Shown here: in pieces, positions 1-13,177 of the stretch
Layout of the letters: each line of letters starts with the position of its first letter
How positions within the stretch are numbered: position 1 is the stretch's first letter
Origin: Pseudomonas putida
Lineage (GTDB): Bacteria > Pseudomonadota > Gammaproteobacteria > Pseudomonadales > Pseudomonadaceae
Direction of reading: 5' to 3'
Length of the DNA: 64,000 nucleotides
NCBI RefSeq assembly: GCF_002741075.1
Contig: NZ_CP016634.1
Span: 2,898,501-2,962,500 of the forward strand
Program-made: the position numbers and the translations under genes
The notes under the pieces: model-generated
What the model was told of the DNA's origin: nothing
Database searches by the model: none
Seen by the model: only the letters and a program-made list of their open reading frames with translations

Positions 1-41
1 GATCTTCAGGCTGATGCTGACGCTTGTGGGAGCGGCCTCGG
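1..41. other. Edge sequence with REP fragment
   Basis: The 41 bases before the stop codon of the first gene hold no gene. They include a short piece resembling one REP arm (CTTGTGGGAGCGG at about 24-36), which suggests a REP element downstream of the nif3-like gene that has lost its other arm. Confidence 0.4.
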
Positions 42-800
42 TCAGATGGGATTGGGACAGTCGATGAACAGGTGCTCCACCGCAAAGCGCCGCGCCAGGT
101 AGTCGCCCAGCGCCTGCACGCCGTAACGCTCGGTAGCATGGTGCCCGGCGGCGATGAAGCTGATGCCGTTCTCCCGGGCGCTGTGGAAAGTCTGCTCGGA
201 CGCCTCGCCACTGAGGAACAGGTCCACGCCAGCCGCGATAGCGGTATCGATGTAGCCTTGCCCGCCGCCCGTGCACCAACCGACCCGGCGCACCAGTTGC
301 TCGCCCTCGATCACCAGCGGCTCACGGCCCATCACCTCCTGCACCCGGCGGGCGAAATCGCGCGCCGACATCGGCTCGGCCAGGGATCCCACCAGGCCGA
401 CCACCTTGGGGTTCAGCGGGTCCAGTGGGCCCTCGACGGTGATGTCCAACTGGCGGGCCAATTGCACGTTGTTGCCCACCTCAGGGTGCACATCCAGCGG
501 CAAGTGATAGGCCAGCAGGCTGATGTCATGCTTGAGCAGGGTTTTGATACGGCGCTGCTTCATGCCCGTGATGCAGGGGTTCTCGCCTTTCCAGAAGTAA
601 CCGTGGTGCACCAGCACCAGGTCGGCCTCGGCCTCCACGGCCGCATCCAGCAATGCCTGGCTGGCGGTGACGCCACTGACGATCCGGCTGACCTGCGGGC
701 GTCCTTCGACCTGCAGGCCATTGGGGCAGTAATCCTGGATCTTCGCGCTGCCCAGGTAGCGCTCGGCTTCCTCGACCAGAGTGTTCAGGGCGACGGCCAT
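42..800 (-). CDS. Nif3-like dinuclear metal center hexameric protein (YbgI family)
   Basis: This 252-residue protein belongs to the Nif3/YbgI (DUF34) family of toroidal hexamers that bind two metal ions; the cellular function of the family is uncertain. Family features visible are NGLQVEG near the N-terminus, the HHGYFW metal-binding stretch, and the C-terminal GHHATERYG motif. The start at 800 was chosen over longer options because GAGGAG sits at ideal distance upstream and the homologous N-terminus (MAVALNTLVEEAERYL) begins there. It is divergent from algW, an arrangement I recall as conserved in Pseudomonas. Confidence 0.93.
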   Translation of the reverse strand: MAVALNTLVEEAERYLGSAKIQDYCPNGLQVEGRPQVSRIVSGVTASQALLDAAVEAEADLVLVHHGYFWKGENPCITGMKQRRIKTLLKHDISLLAYHLPLDVHPEVGNNVQLARQLDITVEGPLDPLNPKVVGLVGSLAEPMSARDFARRVQEVMGREPLVIEGEQLVRRVGWCTGGGQGYIDTAIAAGVDLFLSGEASEQTFHSARENGISFIAAGHHATERYGVQALGDYLARRFAVEHLFIDCPNPI

Positions 801-1109
801 GGAAAATCTCCTCGAAATCTGCACGTTCGGCGGGCGCAACGCCCGTATAATGGCCGCCATTATGGGCCGTCGCCGGCTTCGGGGAAACCGGCGGCAGTCG
901 CCCGGGGGCAAGCTCGTGGCGCTGCCACTCACGGGTAAAGCCGCTCCTCACAGGACCTGACGACAACCCTGTGGAAGCGGGCTTACCCGCGTACGCTGCG
1001 CCGCGGTCAAGACCGTCGCCTGATCGGCTGTTTCACGTGTATGATCGCGCGCGCTCGCACCCCTGCTGCGTAGCCAACTGGCCCCTGCCCTACTCCCAGG
1101 ATTCATTCG
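801..1109. other. Divergent intergenic region with promoter(s) and a REP pair
   Basis: The 309 bases between the nif3-like gene and algW contain no convincing gene. Apart from the inverted REP pair at 927-991, the only notable element is a short AT-richer stretch just upstream of the nif3-like start. I could not assign -35/-10 elements with confidence. Confidence 0.5.
927..991. repeat. REP pair (imperfect), convergent arms
   Basis: Two degenerate REP copies in inverted orientation: one around 928-953 (CTCACGGGTAAAGCCGCTCC) and one around 968-991 (CCTGTGGAAGCGGGCTTACC). They match the repeat found intact elsewhere in the window and lie in the divergent nif3-like/algW gap. Confidence 0.7.
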
Positions 1110-2270
<1,161 letters not shown>

Positions 2271-2294
2271 CGAAAGGGGCAGCCTTGCCGCCCT

Positions 2295-2425
2295 GTGAAG
2301 CGGGTTTATAGAGACAGCGAGCCAACCCGTCGCCTGCTTCGCGGGTGAATCGGTGCGCCGAACCGCCGCTCCCACAGGTACAGCGGTGTTCTTGAGCGCA
2401 CCGCAGAACCTGTGGGCAGGGCTGC
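2295..2425. repeat. Degenerate REP remnants between algW and aapP
   Basis: The convergent gap after algW contains scrambled REP-like pieces: GTGAAGCGGGTTTA at about 2296, TTCGCGGGTGAATCGG at about 2338, and CCGCTCCCACAGG at about 2367. No intact palindrome or T-tract terminator was found. Confidence 0.4.
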
Positions 2426-2442
2426 CTAGCCATCCAATGGCA

Positions 2443-3207
2443 TCAATGCAGGATCTGGCTCAGGAACAGCTTGGTCCGATCACTGCGCGGCCGGTCGAAG
2501 AAGTCATCCGGCGCGGCCTGTTCGACGATCTCCCCCTTGTCCATGAAGATCACCCGGTTCGCCACGGTCCGTGCAAAACCCATCTCGTGGGTCACGCAAA
2601 GCATGGTCATGCCGTCTTCGGCGAGCCCCACCATGGTGTCGAGCACTTCCTTGACCATCTCCGGGTCCAGCGCCGAGGTCGGTTCGTCGAAGAGCATGAT
2701 CTTGGGCTTCATGCACAGCGCCCGGGCGATCGCCACCCGCTGCTGCTGACCACCGGACAACTGCCCTGGGTACTTGTGCGCCTGCTCGGGAATGCGCACC
2801 CGCTCCAGGTAATGCATGGCGATTTCCTCGGCCTTGCGCCGGGGCATCTTGCGCACCCACATCGGCGCCAGAGTGCAGTTCTCCAAGATGCTCAGGTGGG
2901 GGAACAGGTTGAAGTGCTGGAACACCATACCCACCTCGCGGCGGATCGCCTCGATCTGCTTGAGGTCGTTGGTCAGCTCCACGCCATCGACCACGATGCG
3001 CCCCTGCTGGTGTTCCTCCAGTCGGTTGAGGCAGCGGATGGTGGTGGACTTGCCCGAGCCGGACGGGCCGCACAACACGATGCGCTCGCCCTGGCGCACA
3101 TTGAGATTGATGTCCTTGAGTACGTGGAACTGCCCGTACCACTTGTTCACACCCTGCATCTGGATGATGCCTTCGGGGCCGACAGGCTGTTTGATCGCTT
3201 CACTCAT
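2443..3207 (-). CDS. aapP: General L-amino acid ABC transporter, ATP-binding subunit AapP
   Basis: This is the 254-residue ATPase of the AapJQMP importer for a broad range of L-amino acids. Walker A (GPSGSGKST), the ABC signature ([15 protein letters not shown]) and Walker B ([15 protein letters not shown]) are all present, along with the switch His in VTHEMGF. It is the last gene of a minus-strand operon, 10 bp after aapM. The start at 3207 (MSEAIKQ) fits the family; the longer frame upstream only overlaps aapM. Confidence 0.95.
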   Translation of the reverse strand: MSEAIKQPVGPEGIIQMQGVNKWYGQFHVLKDINLNVRQGERIVLCGPSGSGKSTTIRCLNRLEEHQQGRIVVDGVELTNDLKQIEAIRREVGMVFQHFNLFPHLSILENCTLAPMWVRKMPRRKAEEIAMHYLERVRIPEQAHKYPGQLSGGQQQRVAIARALCMKPKIMLFDEPTSALDPEMVKEVLDTMVGLAEDGMTMLCVTHEMGFARTVANRVIFMDKGEIVEQAAPDDFFDRPRSDRTKLFLSQILH

Positions 3208-3217
3208 TTCGAGACTC

Positions 3218-4315
3218 CTAACGCTTGTGGCCAGTGTCCAGCTTGCGCTCCAAGTGCATGGAGTAGCGGGACATACCGAAACAGAAAATCCAGAACACCA
3301 GGGCGGCGAACACATAGCCCTCGGTGGCCATGCCCAGCCAAGTCGGGTCGGCCGCAGCCTGCTTGACGCTGTTGAGCAGGTCGAACAGGCCGATGATGAT
3401 CACCAGGCTCGTGTCCTTGAACAGGGCAATGAAGGTGTTGACGATGCCCGGGATCACCAGCTTGAGCGCCTGGGGCAGGATCACCAGCCCCATCGACCGC
3501 CAGTAGCCCAGGCCCATGGCCGCGGCCGCCTCGTACTGGCCCTTGGGGATGGCCTGCAGGCCGCCCCGGACCACCTCGGCGATATAGGCCGACTGGAACA
3601 GGATCACCCCGATCATCGCCCGCAGCAGTTTGTCGAAGCTCATGCCCTCGGGTAGGAACAACGGCAACATCACCGAGGACATGAACAACACGGTGATCAG
3701 TGGCACGCCACGCCAGAATTCGATGAAGGTCACGCAAACCACCTTCACCGCCGGCAGGTTGGAACGCCGTCCCAGCGCCAGCAGGATGCCCAGGGGCAAA
3801 GCGCCGACGATGCCGACGGTGGCGATCACCAAGGTCAGCATCAGGCCGCCCCACTGGCTGGTCGGTACCGTGCTCAGGCCCAGGTAGCCGCCGTGCAGCA
3901 AGGTGTAGGCGATGATCGGGTACAGCACCAGAAAGCCCAGGCCATAAGCCACCTTGCGTGGGAAGCGCTTGATGAACAGCGGTGCGGCGCCCAGCACGGC
4001 GAGCCAGACGGTCAGGTCTACCCGCCAGCGCAGTTCCATGGGGTAGTAGCCATACATGAACTGGCCGAAGCGTTGCTGGATGAACACCCAGCAGGCGCCT
4101 TCCTTGGTGCAGTCGGCGCGGGTGGTGCCGACCCAGTTGGCATCGATGAACGCCCACTGCACCAGAGGCGGCACGATCAGCCACACCAGGTACAGGGCGA
4201 ACAGCGTCAGCAGGGTGTTGAGCCAGCTGGAGAACAGGTTCGCGCGCATCCATGCGAGCGCACCGACGGTCTTGACCGGTGGCGGCATGTCAGGTTTGAA
4301 AACATGGGCAGTCAC
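3218..4315 (-). CDS. aapM: General L-amino acid ABC transporter, permease AapM
   Basis: The second permease of the Aap importer, 365 residues, in the polar amino-acid HisM/GlnP family. It has an N-terminal extension with several membrane segments followed by the conserved domain containing the EAA loop ([22 protein letters not shown]), which docks onto AapP. The start is a GTG at 4313-4315 with GAGG eight bases upstream. It follows aapQ by 10 bp. Confidence 0.95.
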   Translation of the reverse strand: MTAHVFKPDMPPPVKTVGALAWMRANLFSSWLNTLLTLFALYLVWLIVPPLVQWAFIDANWVGTTRADCTKEGACWVFIQQRFGQFMYGYYPMELRWRVDLTVWLAVLGAAPLFIKRFPRKVAYGLGFLVLYPIIAYTLLHGGYLGLSTVPTSQWGGLMLTLVIATVGIVGALPLGILLALGRRSNLPAVKVVCVTFIEFWRGVPLITVLFMSSVMLPLFLPEGMSFDKLLRAMIGVILFQSAYIAEVVRGGLQAIPKGQYEAAAAMGLGYWRSMGLVILPQALKLVIPGIVNTFIALFKDTSLVIIIGLFDLLNSVKQAAADPTWLGMATEGYVFAALVFWIFCFGMSRYSMHLERKLDTGHKR

Positions 4316-4325
4316 TGGCGTATCC

Positions 4326-5504
4326 TCACCGCTCGATCAGCGCGATGCGCTTGTTGTACCAGTTCATCAGCAGCGAAATGCTGATGCTGATGGCGAGATA
4401 GACACTCATGGTGATGGCGATCACCTCGATGGCCTGACCGGTCTGGTTGAGCACGGTACCGGCGAACAGCGAGACCATCTCCGGGTAGCCGATACCGGCA
4501 GCCAAAGACGAGTTTTTCGCCAGGTTCAGGTACTGGCTGGTCAGCGGTGGCACGATCACCCGTAGGGCCTGAGGAATGATCACCTTGCGCAGGGTCGGTC
4601 CCTCGCGCAGGCCAAGCGAACGCGCCGCTTCGGTCTGGCCATGGCTGACCGAACGGATCCCCGAGCGCACGATCTCGGCGATGAACGCGGCGGTATAGAT
4701 GGTCAGCGCCAAGGTCAGGGCCAGCAGTTCGGGGATCAGCACCCACCCACCGACGAAATTGAAGCCCTTGAGCTGCGGTATTTCCCAGCTCAGCGGGTTG
4801 CCGAACAACAGCACGCACACGCCCGGAATCCCGATGAACATCAGCAGGCCCACCCAGAACTTGTGGAACGGCTCGCCGGTTTCATCGAAGCGCTTGTTGG
4901 CATGACGCACCATCAGCACGATGGCGATGACCGCCAGCACCACGGCGCCCACGAACGGCCAGAAGCCCTCGGCCATGGAAGCACCGGGCATGTTCACGCC
5001 GCGGTTGCTGATGAAGAAGGTGTCCTGCAGGTTGATGCTGCCCCGCGGCCCTGGCAGCGTGAGGAACACCGCGAAGTACCAGAACAGGATCTGCAGCAAC
5101 GGCGGAATATTGCGGAATGTCTCCACATACACCGTCGCCAGCTTGTTGATCATCCAGTTAGGCGACAGCCGCGCCACGCCGATGATGAAACCCAGCAGCG
5201 TGGCCAGGATGATGCCGATGAAGGTGACCAACAGGGTGTTGAGCAGACCGATAAGGAACACTCGGGCGTAGCTGTCCGACTCCACGTAGGGAATCAGGTG
5301 CTGGGCGATGCCGAAGCCTGCGCTGCGCTCGAGAAAGTCAAAGCCCGAGGTGATCCCCCGGTGTTGCAGGTTGGTCTGCGTATTGTGGAACAGGTACCAG
5401 CCCAGCCCCACCACGAAGACTACCGTGACGATCTGGAACAGCCACGCGCGCACACGTGGATCGCTCAGGGAAAACCCCTTCTGCGCGCCAATTTGATTTT
5501 GCAT
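4326..5504 (-). CDS. aapQ: General L-amino acid ABC transporter, permease AapQ
   Basis: The first permease of the Aap importer, 392 residues. Multiple membrane segments and the EAA-type loop (TEAARSLGLREGPTLRKVII) identify it as a BztB/AapQ-type protein, longer than ordinary GlnP permeases because of an inserted region between the first and later membrane helices. The start at 5504 (MQNQIGAQ) follows aapJ by 65 bp; that gap contains the hairpin at 5535-5561. Confidence 0.94.
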   Translation of the reverse strand: MQNQIGAQKGFSLSDPRVRAWLFQIVTVVFVVGLGWYLFHNTQTNLQHRGITSGFDFLERSAGFGIAQHLIPYVESDSYARVFLIGLLNTLLVTFIGIILATLLGFIIGVARLSPNWMINKLATVYVETFRNIPPLLQILFWYFAVFLTLPGPRGSINLQDTFFISNRGVNMPGASMAEGFWPFVGAVVLAVIAIVLMVRHANKRFDETGEPFHKFWVGLLMFIGIPGVCVLLFGNPLSWEIPQLKGFNFVGGWVLIPELLALTLALTIYTAAFIAEIVRSGIRSVSHGQTEAARSLGLREGPTLRKVIIPQALRVIVPPLTSQYLNLAKNSSLAAGIGYPEMVSLFAGTVLNQTGQAIEVIAITMSVYLAISISISLLMNWYNKRIALIER

Positions 5505-5534
5505 GTAATGCCCCGAAAGGATGGGATCGAACAA

Positions 5535-5561
5535 CCTGCGGCGGCGCAGTGCCGCCGCAGG
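5535..5561. other. Intercistronic hairpin between aapJ and aapQ
   Basis: A perfect 11-bp inverted repeat (CCTGCGGCGGC / GCCGCCGCAGG) with a five-base loop lies between the binding-protein gene and the permease genes. No T-tract follows, so it is more likely an mRNA-stabilising or attenuating element that gives more binding protein than permease, as known for malE-malF type operons. The function is inferred. Confidence 0.6.
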
Positions 5562-5569
5562 TGCAACCA

Positions 5570-6598
5570 TCAGCGCACTGGAGGCGCGTACTGGATGCCG
5601 CCGTTGTTCCACAGGGCGTTCATGCCACGATCGATCTTCAGGTCAGTGCTTTGGCCCAGGTTCTTCTCGAACACTTCGCCGTAGTTACCGACCTGCTTGA
5701 CGATCTGCACCACCCAGTCCTTGGGCAGCTTCAGGTCCTTGCCATACTCGCCGTCGGCACCGAGCAGGCGGGCGACGTCGGGGTTCTTGGTGGACTTGGC
5801 CTCGGCCTCGACATTCTTCGAGGTGATGCCTGCCTCTTCGGCGTTGAGCATGGCGAACAGGGTCCACTTGACGATGCTGAACCACTCCTCGTCCCCCTTA
5901 CGCACGACCGGGCCCAGAGGCTCCTTCGAGATGGTTTCCGGCAGCACCACGTACTCGCTTGGCGCGGCCAGCTTGGAGCGCTGGGCGAACAACTGCGATT
6001 TGTCGGAGGTCAGTACGTCGCAACGGCCCGATTCCAGCGACTTGGCGCTTTCATCGGAGGTGTCGAAGGTGATTGGGGTGTACTTCAGGCCATTGGCGCG
6101 GAAGAAGTCGGAAACGTTCAGCTCGGTGGTGGTACCGGCCTGGATGCAGATGGTCGCGCCATCGAGCTCCTTGGCGCTGGAAACGCCCAGCTTCTTGTTG
6201 ACCAGGAAACCGACGCCGTCGTAGTAGGTGACCCCGGCGAACACCAGGCCCATGCCGGCATCACGCGAGCTGGTCCAGGTGGTGTTGCGCGACAGGACGT
6301 CGACTTCACCCGATTGCAGTGCCGTGAAGCGCTCTTTGGCGTTGAGCTGGCTGAACTTGACCTTGGTCGCGTCGCCGAAGACGGCAGCGGCCACTGCGCG
6401 GCACACATCGGCGTCGATACCGACGATCTTGCCGGTGCTGTCCGGTACCGAGAAGCCCGGCAGGCCGTCACTCACGCCACACTGGACGAAGCCCTTCTTC
6501 TTTACCGCATCAAGCGTAGCGCCAGCGTGGGCGAAGCTGGTGGCACCCAGCGCAGCGGCAGCGGTCAGGACTGCCAGGGTGGTTTTCAACATCTTCAT
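5570..6598 (-). CDS. aapJ: General L-amino acid-binding periplasmic protein AapJ
   Basis: This is the 342-residue solute-binding protein of the Aap importer. A Sec signal peptide with cleavage after SFAHA (about residue 26) is followed by an SBP family-3 fold; the GFSVPDSTGKIVGIDADVCR region is characteristic of AapJ/BztA. It is the first gene of the operon, with GGAGG just upstream of the ATG at 6598, and is separated from aapQ by a strong hairpin. Confidence 0.95.
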   Translation of the reverse strand: MKMLKTTLAVLTAAAALGATSFAHAGATLDAVKKKGFVQCGVSDGLPGFSVPDSTGKIVGIDADVCRAVAAAVFGDATKVKFSQLNAKERFTALQSGEVDVLSRNTTWTSSRDAGMGLVFAGVTYYDGVGFLVNKKLGVSSAKELDGATICIQAGTTTELNVSDFFRANGLKYTPITFDTSDESAKSLESGRCDVLTSDKSQLFAQRSKLAAPSEYVVLPETISKEPLGPVVRKGDEEWFSIVKWTLFAMLNAEEAGITSKNVEAEAKSTKNPDVARLLGADGEYGKDLKLPKDWVVQIVKQVGNYGEVFEKNLGQSTDLKIDRGMNALWNNGGIQYAPPVR

Positions 6599-7592
<994 letters not shown>

Positions 7593-7692
7593 CGGTGCAA
7601 TCGGCTGTAGTTGTAGGCACCGCACTACGCCCTGCCCGGTTCTTGCATTACACTGCCGGGCGTACATTCCTTAACCAGTTGACGAGACGATC

Positions 7693-9132
7693 GTGCTCAA
7701 GGCACTCAAGAAAATCTTCGCCAAGGGCGACGCCGCACCCCAGGCCACCGCGCCTGCTGCCGGCGTAATGACGCCCCCACCTGCGCCCGCGGTCGAACCG
7801 CCGGCGCCCCCAGCCTCGCCGGTCGACTCGACCGAGGCCACACCACCTCCTCGCGACGACAAGCCCGCCAAGGACAAGCCGCGCCGCGAACGCAAACCCA
7901 AGCCCCAGGCCAGCCTGTGGAAGCCGGAAGACTTCGTGGTCGAGCCCCAGGAGGGCAAGACCCGCTTCCATGACTTCAAGCTCTCCAACGAGCTGATGCA
8001 CGCCATCCACGACTTGGGCTTTCCTTATTGCACGCCGATCCAGGCCCAGGTGCTGGGTCATACCCTGCGCGGCAAGGACGCCATCGGCCGGGCCCAGACC
8101 GGCACCGGCAAGACCGCGGCGTTCCTGATCTCGATCATTTCCCAGCTGCAGCAGGTGCCGCCGCCCAAGGAACGCTACATGGGCGAGCCGCGTGCGCTGA
8201 TCATCGCGCCGACCCGCGAACTGGTGGTGCAGATCGCCAAGGACGCCATGGCGCTGACCAAGTACAGCGGCCTGAACGTCATGACGTTCGTCGGCGGCAT
8301 GGACTTCGACAAGCAGCTCAAGGCCCTGGAAGCGCGTCATTGCGACATCCTGGTGGCCACGCCGGGCCGCCTGCTGGACTTCCACCAGCGCGGCGAAGTG
8401 CACCTGGACATGGTCGAGGTGCTGGTGCTCGACGAAGCCGACCGCATGCTCGACATGGGCTTCATCCCCCAGGTCCGCCAGATCATTCGCCAGACCCCGC
8501 CCAAGAGCGAGCGTCAGACCCTGCTGTTCTCCGCCACCTTCACCGACGACGTGATGAACCTGGCCAAGCAGTGGACCACCAACCCGGCCATCGTCGAGAT
8601 CGAGCCGGAGAACGTGGCCAGCGAAACGGTCGAGCAGCACGTCTATGCGGTGGCCAGCAGCGACAAGTACAAGCTGCTGTACAACCTGGTGACCCAGAAC
8701 AAGTGGGAACGGGTGATGGTCTTTGCCAACCGCAAGGATGAAGTGCGCCGCATCGAAGAGCGCCTGGTGCGCGATGGCATCAACGCCGCCCAGCTGTCGG
8801 GCGACGTGCCGCAGCACAAACGCATCCGCACGTTGGAGAACTTCCGCGAAGGCCGCATCGCGGTGCTGGTGGCCACCGATGTGGCAGGCCGTGGTATCCA
8901 CATCGACGGTATCAGCCACGTGATCAACTTCACCCTGCCGGAAGATCCGGACGACTACGTGCACCGCATCGGTCGTACTGGCCGCGCCGGCACCAGCGGC
9001 GTGTCGATCAGCTTCGCCGGCGAGGACGATGCCTACCAGTTGCCGGCCATCGAAGAGCTGCTGGGGCGCAAGATCAAATGCGAGATGCCACCGGACGAGC
9101 TGCTGACGTCGATACCGCGCAAGCATCACTGA
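7693..9132 (+). CDS. rhlB: DEAD-box ATP-dependent RNA helicase RhlB
   Basis: A 479-residue DEAD-box helicase. A low-complexity Ala/Pro-rich N-terminal extension of about 75 residues, followed by a basic patch ([10 protein letters not shown]), precedes the core. Motifs seen in order: [10 protein letters not shown] (I), PTRELVVQ (Ia), LDEADRML (II), SATFTDD (III), [13 protein letters not shown] (V) and [12 protein letters not shown] (VI). The start is a GTG at 7693. Its position beside the dau genes matches what I recall from P. aeruginosa. Confidence 0.92.
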   Translation: MLKALKKIFAKGDAAPQATAPAAGVMTPPPAPAVEPPAPPASPVDSTEATPPPRDDKPAKDKPRRERKPKPQASLWKPEDFVVEPQEGKTRFHDFKLSNELMHAIHDLGFPYCTPIQAQVLGHTLRGKDAIGRAQTGTGKTAAFLISIISQLQQVPPPKERYMGEPRALIIAPTRELVVQIAKDAMALTKYSGLNVMTFVGGMDFDKQLKALEARHCDILVATPGRLLDFHQRGEVHLDMVEVLVLDEADRMLDMGFIPQVRQIIRQTPPKSERQTLLFSATFTDDVMNLAKQWTTNPAIVEIEPENVASETVEQHVYAVASSDKYKLLYNLVTQNKWERVMVFANRKDEVRRIEERLVRDGINAAQLSGDVPQHKRIRTLENFREGRIAVLVATDVAGRGIHIDGISHVINFTLPEDPDDYVHRIGRTGRAGTSGVSISFAGEDDAYQLPAIEELLGRKIKCEMPPDELLTSIPRKHH

Positions 9133-9200
9133 GCCCTGTACCTTGGGGCACCTTGTGCCCCTTCCCAAGCGGTCCGGCGCCTCGGCAGGACTGCTCCCAC

Positions 9201-9226
9201 AGGCACTGCGCCACTCTGCAGTGCCT
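9201..9226 (+). terminator. Possible terminator after rhlB
   Basis: A perfect 9-bp inverted repeat (AGGCACTGC / GCAGTGCCT, 8-base loop) about 70 bp downstream of the rhlB stop, followed by only a short T-run (CTCTTT). It is partly built from a REP-like sequence. Modest support. Confidence 0.4.
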
Positions 9227-9303
9227 GCTCTTTGGCAAATCCTTCCCCCTCCCCCTCTCTTCCCGGTGCTGCGCTGTACCCCAACCTTTTTACGCCCGCG
9301 ATA

Positions 9304-9331
9304 TTGTCCAAATAAACAAAAAGTCCATAAT
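9304..9331 (+). promoter_or_regulatory. Predicted sigma-70 promoter of dauB
   Basis: TTGTCC (9304-9309) and CATAAT (9326-9331) are separated by 16 bases in an AT-rich island, placing the transcript start near 9338, just upstream of the dauB ribosome-binding site. Predicted by eye from consensus. Confidence 0.5.
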
Positions 9332-9352
9332 GGAAAAAATAGTTTATCTGGA
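9307..9352. promoter_or_regulatory. Nested palindromic operator over the dauB promoter (putative DauR site)
   Basis: An outer inverted repeat (TCCAAATAAAC at 9307-9317, GTTTATCTGGA at 9342-9352, one mismatch) is centred almost exactly on an inner perfect one (TCCAT-A-ATGGA, 9324-9334). The inner element is part of a 20-bp stretch (9316-9335) repeated almost exactly at 13084-13104. It overlaps the predicted -10, as expected for a repressor; DauR is the obvious candidate. Confidence 0.6.
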
Positions 9353-9359
9353 GCCTCGC

Positions 9360-11451
<2,092 letters not shown>

Positions 11452-11479
11452 CGCGCCGCCGCGATTGCGGCACACTCGC

Positions 11480-11502
11480 AGCGCCCTAGCCGCAAGGGCG
11501 CT
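11480..11502. other. Hairpin between dauA and dauR
   Basis: A 7-bp perfect stem (AGCGCCC / GGGCGCT, 9-base loop) in the 74-bp gap between dauA and dauR. No T-tract follows. It may partly uncouple regulator expression from the catabolic pair. Confidence 0.4.
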
Positions 11503-11525
11503 GACACAGCCTGGAGCCTGCCTCA

Positions 11526-12152
11526 ATGCCATCCCTTCGCCCTGACCCGGCCCTGGACAACTACCGGGCCATCGCCGATGCCATCGCCACTCTGTTCTTC
11601 CCCCATGCCGAAGTGGTGCTGCACGACCTGCGCACCCAGAAGATCGACTACATCGCCAACAACCTGTCCAAGCGCGAGATCGGCGACGATGCGGCCTTGG
11701 AAGACATGCTCGAACACGGCACCGATGAGACCAACATCGGGCCCTACGAGAAACTCAACTGGGACGGGCAGAAGATCCGCTCATTGAGCACCGTGTTGCG
11801 CGATGCCGCAGGCACTCCCCTGGCGATGCTGTGCATCAACCTGAACATCTCATTGTTCGAGAACGCCAAGGCGGCGCTGGACCTGTTCCTTTCGCCCAGC
11901 CGATTGATTCCCCAACCCGATGCGCTGTTTCGCGACGACTGGCAGGAACGCATCAACACCTTCCTCAACGGCTGGCTGCGCCAACGTCAGTTGAGCCTCA
12001 ACCTGCTGACCCGCGATCACAAGCGCGAGCTGGTCCTGGCCCTGCATGCCGAGGGCGCCTTCAAGGGCAAGAGCGCGGCCAACTATGTGGCCAACGTGCT
12101 GGGAATGGGACGGGCGACAGTGTACAAGCACCTGAAGGAGCTGAAGGCCTGA
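11526..12152 (+). CDS. dauR: DauR, PAS-like (YheO) domain transcriptional regulator
   Basis: A 208-residue regulator with an N-terminal YheO-like PAS domain (about residues 10-125, containing AEVVLHDL and NLSKREIGDDAAL) and a C-terminal helix-turn-helix (about 165-206, GKSAANYVANVLGMGRATVY). In P. aeruginosa DauR represses dauBA, relieved by 2-ketoarginine. Here it follows dauA by 74 bp. A candidate operator shared by dauB and the neighbouring binding-protein gene is described separately. Confidence 0.88.
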   Translation: MPSLRPDPALDNYRAIADAIATLFFPHAEVVLHDLRTQKIDYIANNLSKREIGDDAALEDMLEHGTDETNIGPYEKLNWDGQKIRSLSTVLRDAAGTPLAMLCINLNISLFENAKAALDLFLSPSRLIPQPDALFRDDWQERINTFLNGWLRQRQLSLNLLTRDHKRELVLALHAEGAFKGKSAANYVANVLGMGRATVYKHLKELKA

Positions 12153-12183
12153 GCGGTTCAGGCGTCATTGGGGGCGGTCGGAA

Positions 12184-12203
12184 AGGGGCGCAAAGCGCCC
12201 CCT
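12184..12203. terminator. Bidirectional hairpin between convergent dauR and binding-protein gene
   Basis: GGGGCGC-AAA-GCGCCCC (12185-12201) forms a 7-bp stem with a 3-base loop in the 61-bp gap between the two convergent stop codons. The position suits a shared terminator, though no strong T-tract follows on either strand. Confidence 0.6.
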
Positions 12204-12213
12204 GCGTACTGTT

Positions 12214-12990
12214 TCAGTCGCCGTAGATATCCGACTTGAAGTACTTGGCCTGGATCTTCTGGTATTCACCGTTGGCACGAATGGCATCGATGGCGCTATT
12301 GAGCTGGCTCACCAATTCGGTGTTGCCTTTGCGCACTGCGATCCCGGCACCTTCGCCAACGTACTTGGGATCCTTCAGCTCCGGCCCTACGAAGGCATAG
12401 TCGGCGCCACGAGGCATCGACAGGAAGTCCTCCAGGGGAATGGTATCGGCGAAAATGGCATCCACACGCCCGGACGCCAGGTCCATGTAGATCTCTTCGT
12501 TGTTGCTGTAGCGGTTGACCTTCACGCCCTTGGGCTCAAGCACTTCGGTGGCGTAGCGGTCGGTGGTGGTGGCACGTTGCACGCCGATGGTCTTGCCCTT
12601 GAGGCTCTGGTACTGATCATCGACCACCGCCCCCTTCTTCATCACCAGACGTGATGAGGTGAAGTAGTACTTGTGGGTGAAGTCCACCGATTGCTTGCGC
12701 TCTTGGGTAATGGTCATCGACGACAAGGCCGCATCGATCTTCCTGACCTTCAACGAAGGGATCAGCCCGTCGAACTCGACCTCGTTCCAAACACACTTGA
12801 CCTTCATCTGCGCGCACAGGGCATTGCCGATGTCGTAATCGAAGCCCACGATTTCGCCCTTGTCGTTTTTCGAGGCAAACGGCGGGTAGGCGGCCTCGAT
12901 ACCGATACGCAGGACGTTCTCGGCAGCGTACAGGTTGCTACCGGTCAACAGGCCCAGGGCCAGACCGCTGATCAGGGTGAGCTTTCTCAT
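12214..12990 (-). CDS. Periplasmic basic/polar amino acid-binding protein (SBP family 3)
   Basis: A 258-residue exported solute-binding protein. A signal peptide ends near NLYAA (about residue 22) and the mature protein opens with [12 protein letters not shown], typical of the ArtJ/HisJ/lysine-arginine-ornithine group. There is no permease or ATPase gene beside it, so it must share a transporter encoded elsewhere. It lies next to dauBAR in a way I recall from P. aeruginosa, and its promoter shares a motif with dauB, suggesting arginine or D-arginine as ligand. The start at 12990 follows GGGGGATC-type upstream sequence. Confidence 0.85.
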   Translation of the reverse strand: MRKLTLISGLALGLLTGSNLYAAENVLRIGIEAAYPPFASKNDKGEIVGFDYDIGNALCAQMKVKCVWNEVEFDGLIPSLKVRKIDAALSSMTITQERKQSVDFTHKYYFTSSRLVMKKGAVVDDQYQSLKGKTIGVQRATTTDRYATEVLEPKGVKVNRYSNNEEIYMDLASGRVDAIFADTIPLEDFLSMPRGADYAFVGPELKDPKYVGEGAGIAVRKGNTELVSQLNSAIDAIRANGEYQKIQAKYFKSDIYGD

Positions 12991-13062
12991 GGGGGATCTC
13001 TCTCGCTCGTTATTGGAGGTGTGGTGCAAGACAGAGGAAAGGGGACAGGCGCAAGGTTGCCT

Positions 13063-13087
13063 GGAATCATTTTGTACTTATGATTCC
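13063..13087. promoter_or_regulatory. 25-bp palindrome in the binding-protein gene promoter
   Basis: GGAATCAT (13063-13070) and ATGATTCC (13080-13087) form a perfect 8-bp inverted repeat with a 9-base spacer, just downstream of the predicted -10 on the minus strand. It abuts the putative DauR motif at 13084-13104. It looks like a second operator. Confidence 0.5.
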
Positions 13088-13104
13088 ATACTGGACTTTT
13101 TTGT
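13084..13104 (-). promoter_or_regulatory. Putative DauR operator, second copy, over the binding-protein promoter
   Basis: Read on the minus strand this 21-bp stretch (ACAAAAAAGTCC then AGTATGGAA) matches 9316-9335 in front of dauB with 18 of 20 aligned bases identical and one extra A. It overlaps a plausible promoter: TTGAGT (13116-13111), 17 bases, CAGTAT (13093-13088). So in both promoters the motif covers the -10. Confidence 0.55.
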
Positions 13105-13177
13105 ATAGAAACTCAACTACCAACCACAACGTGCGACAAGGGCAGGCGCACCCCGCCCGCCCGTGCCTCCGGCAGGT

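Noticed and set aside
24..938. Long plus-strand frame opposite the nif3-like gene, and similar long antisense frames elsewhere (for example 20244-21902, 24425-26209, 33761-35749, 59484-61988)
   Set aside because: High-GC shadow frames: the opposite strand carries conserved, motif-bearing proteins and these frames have no recognisable domains.
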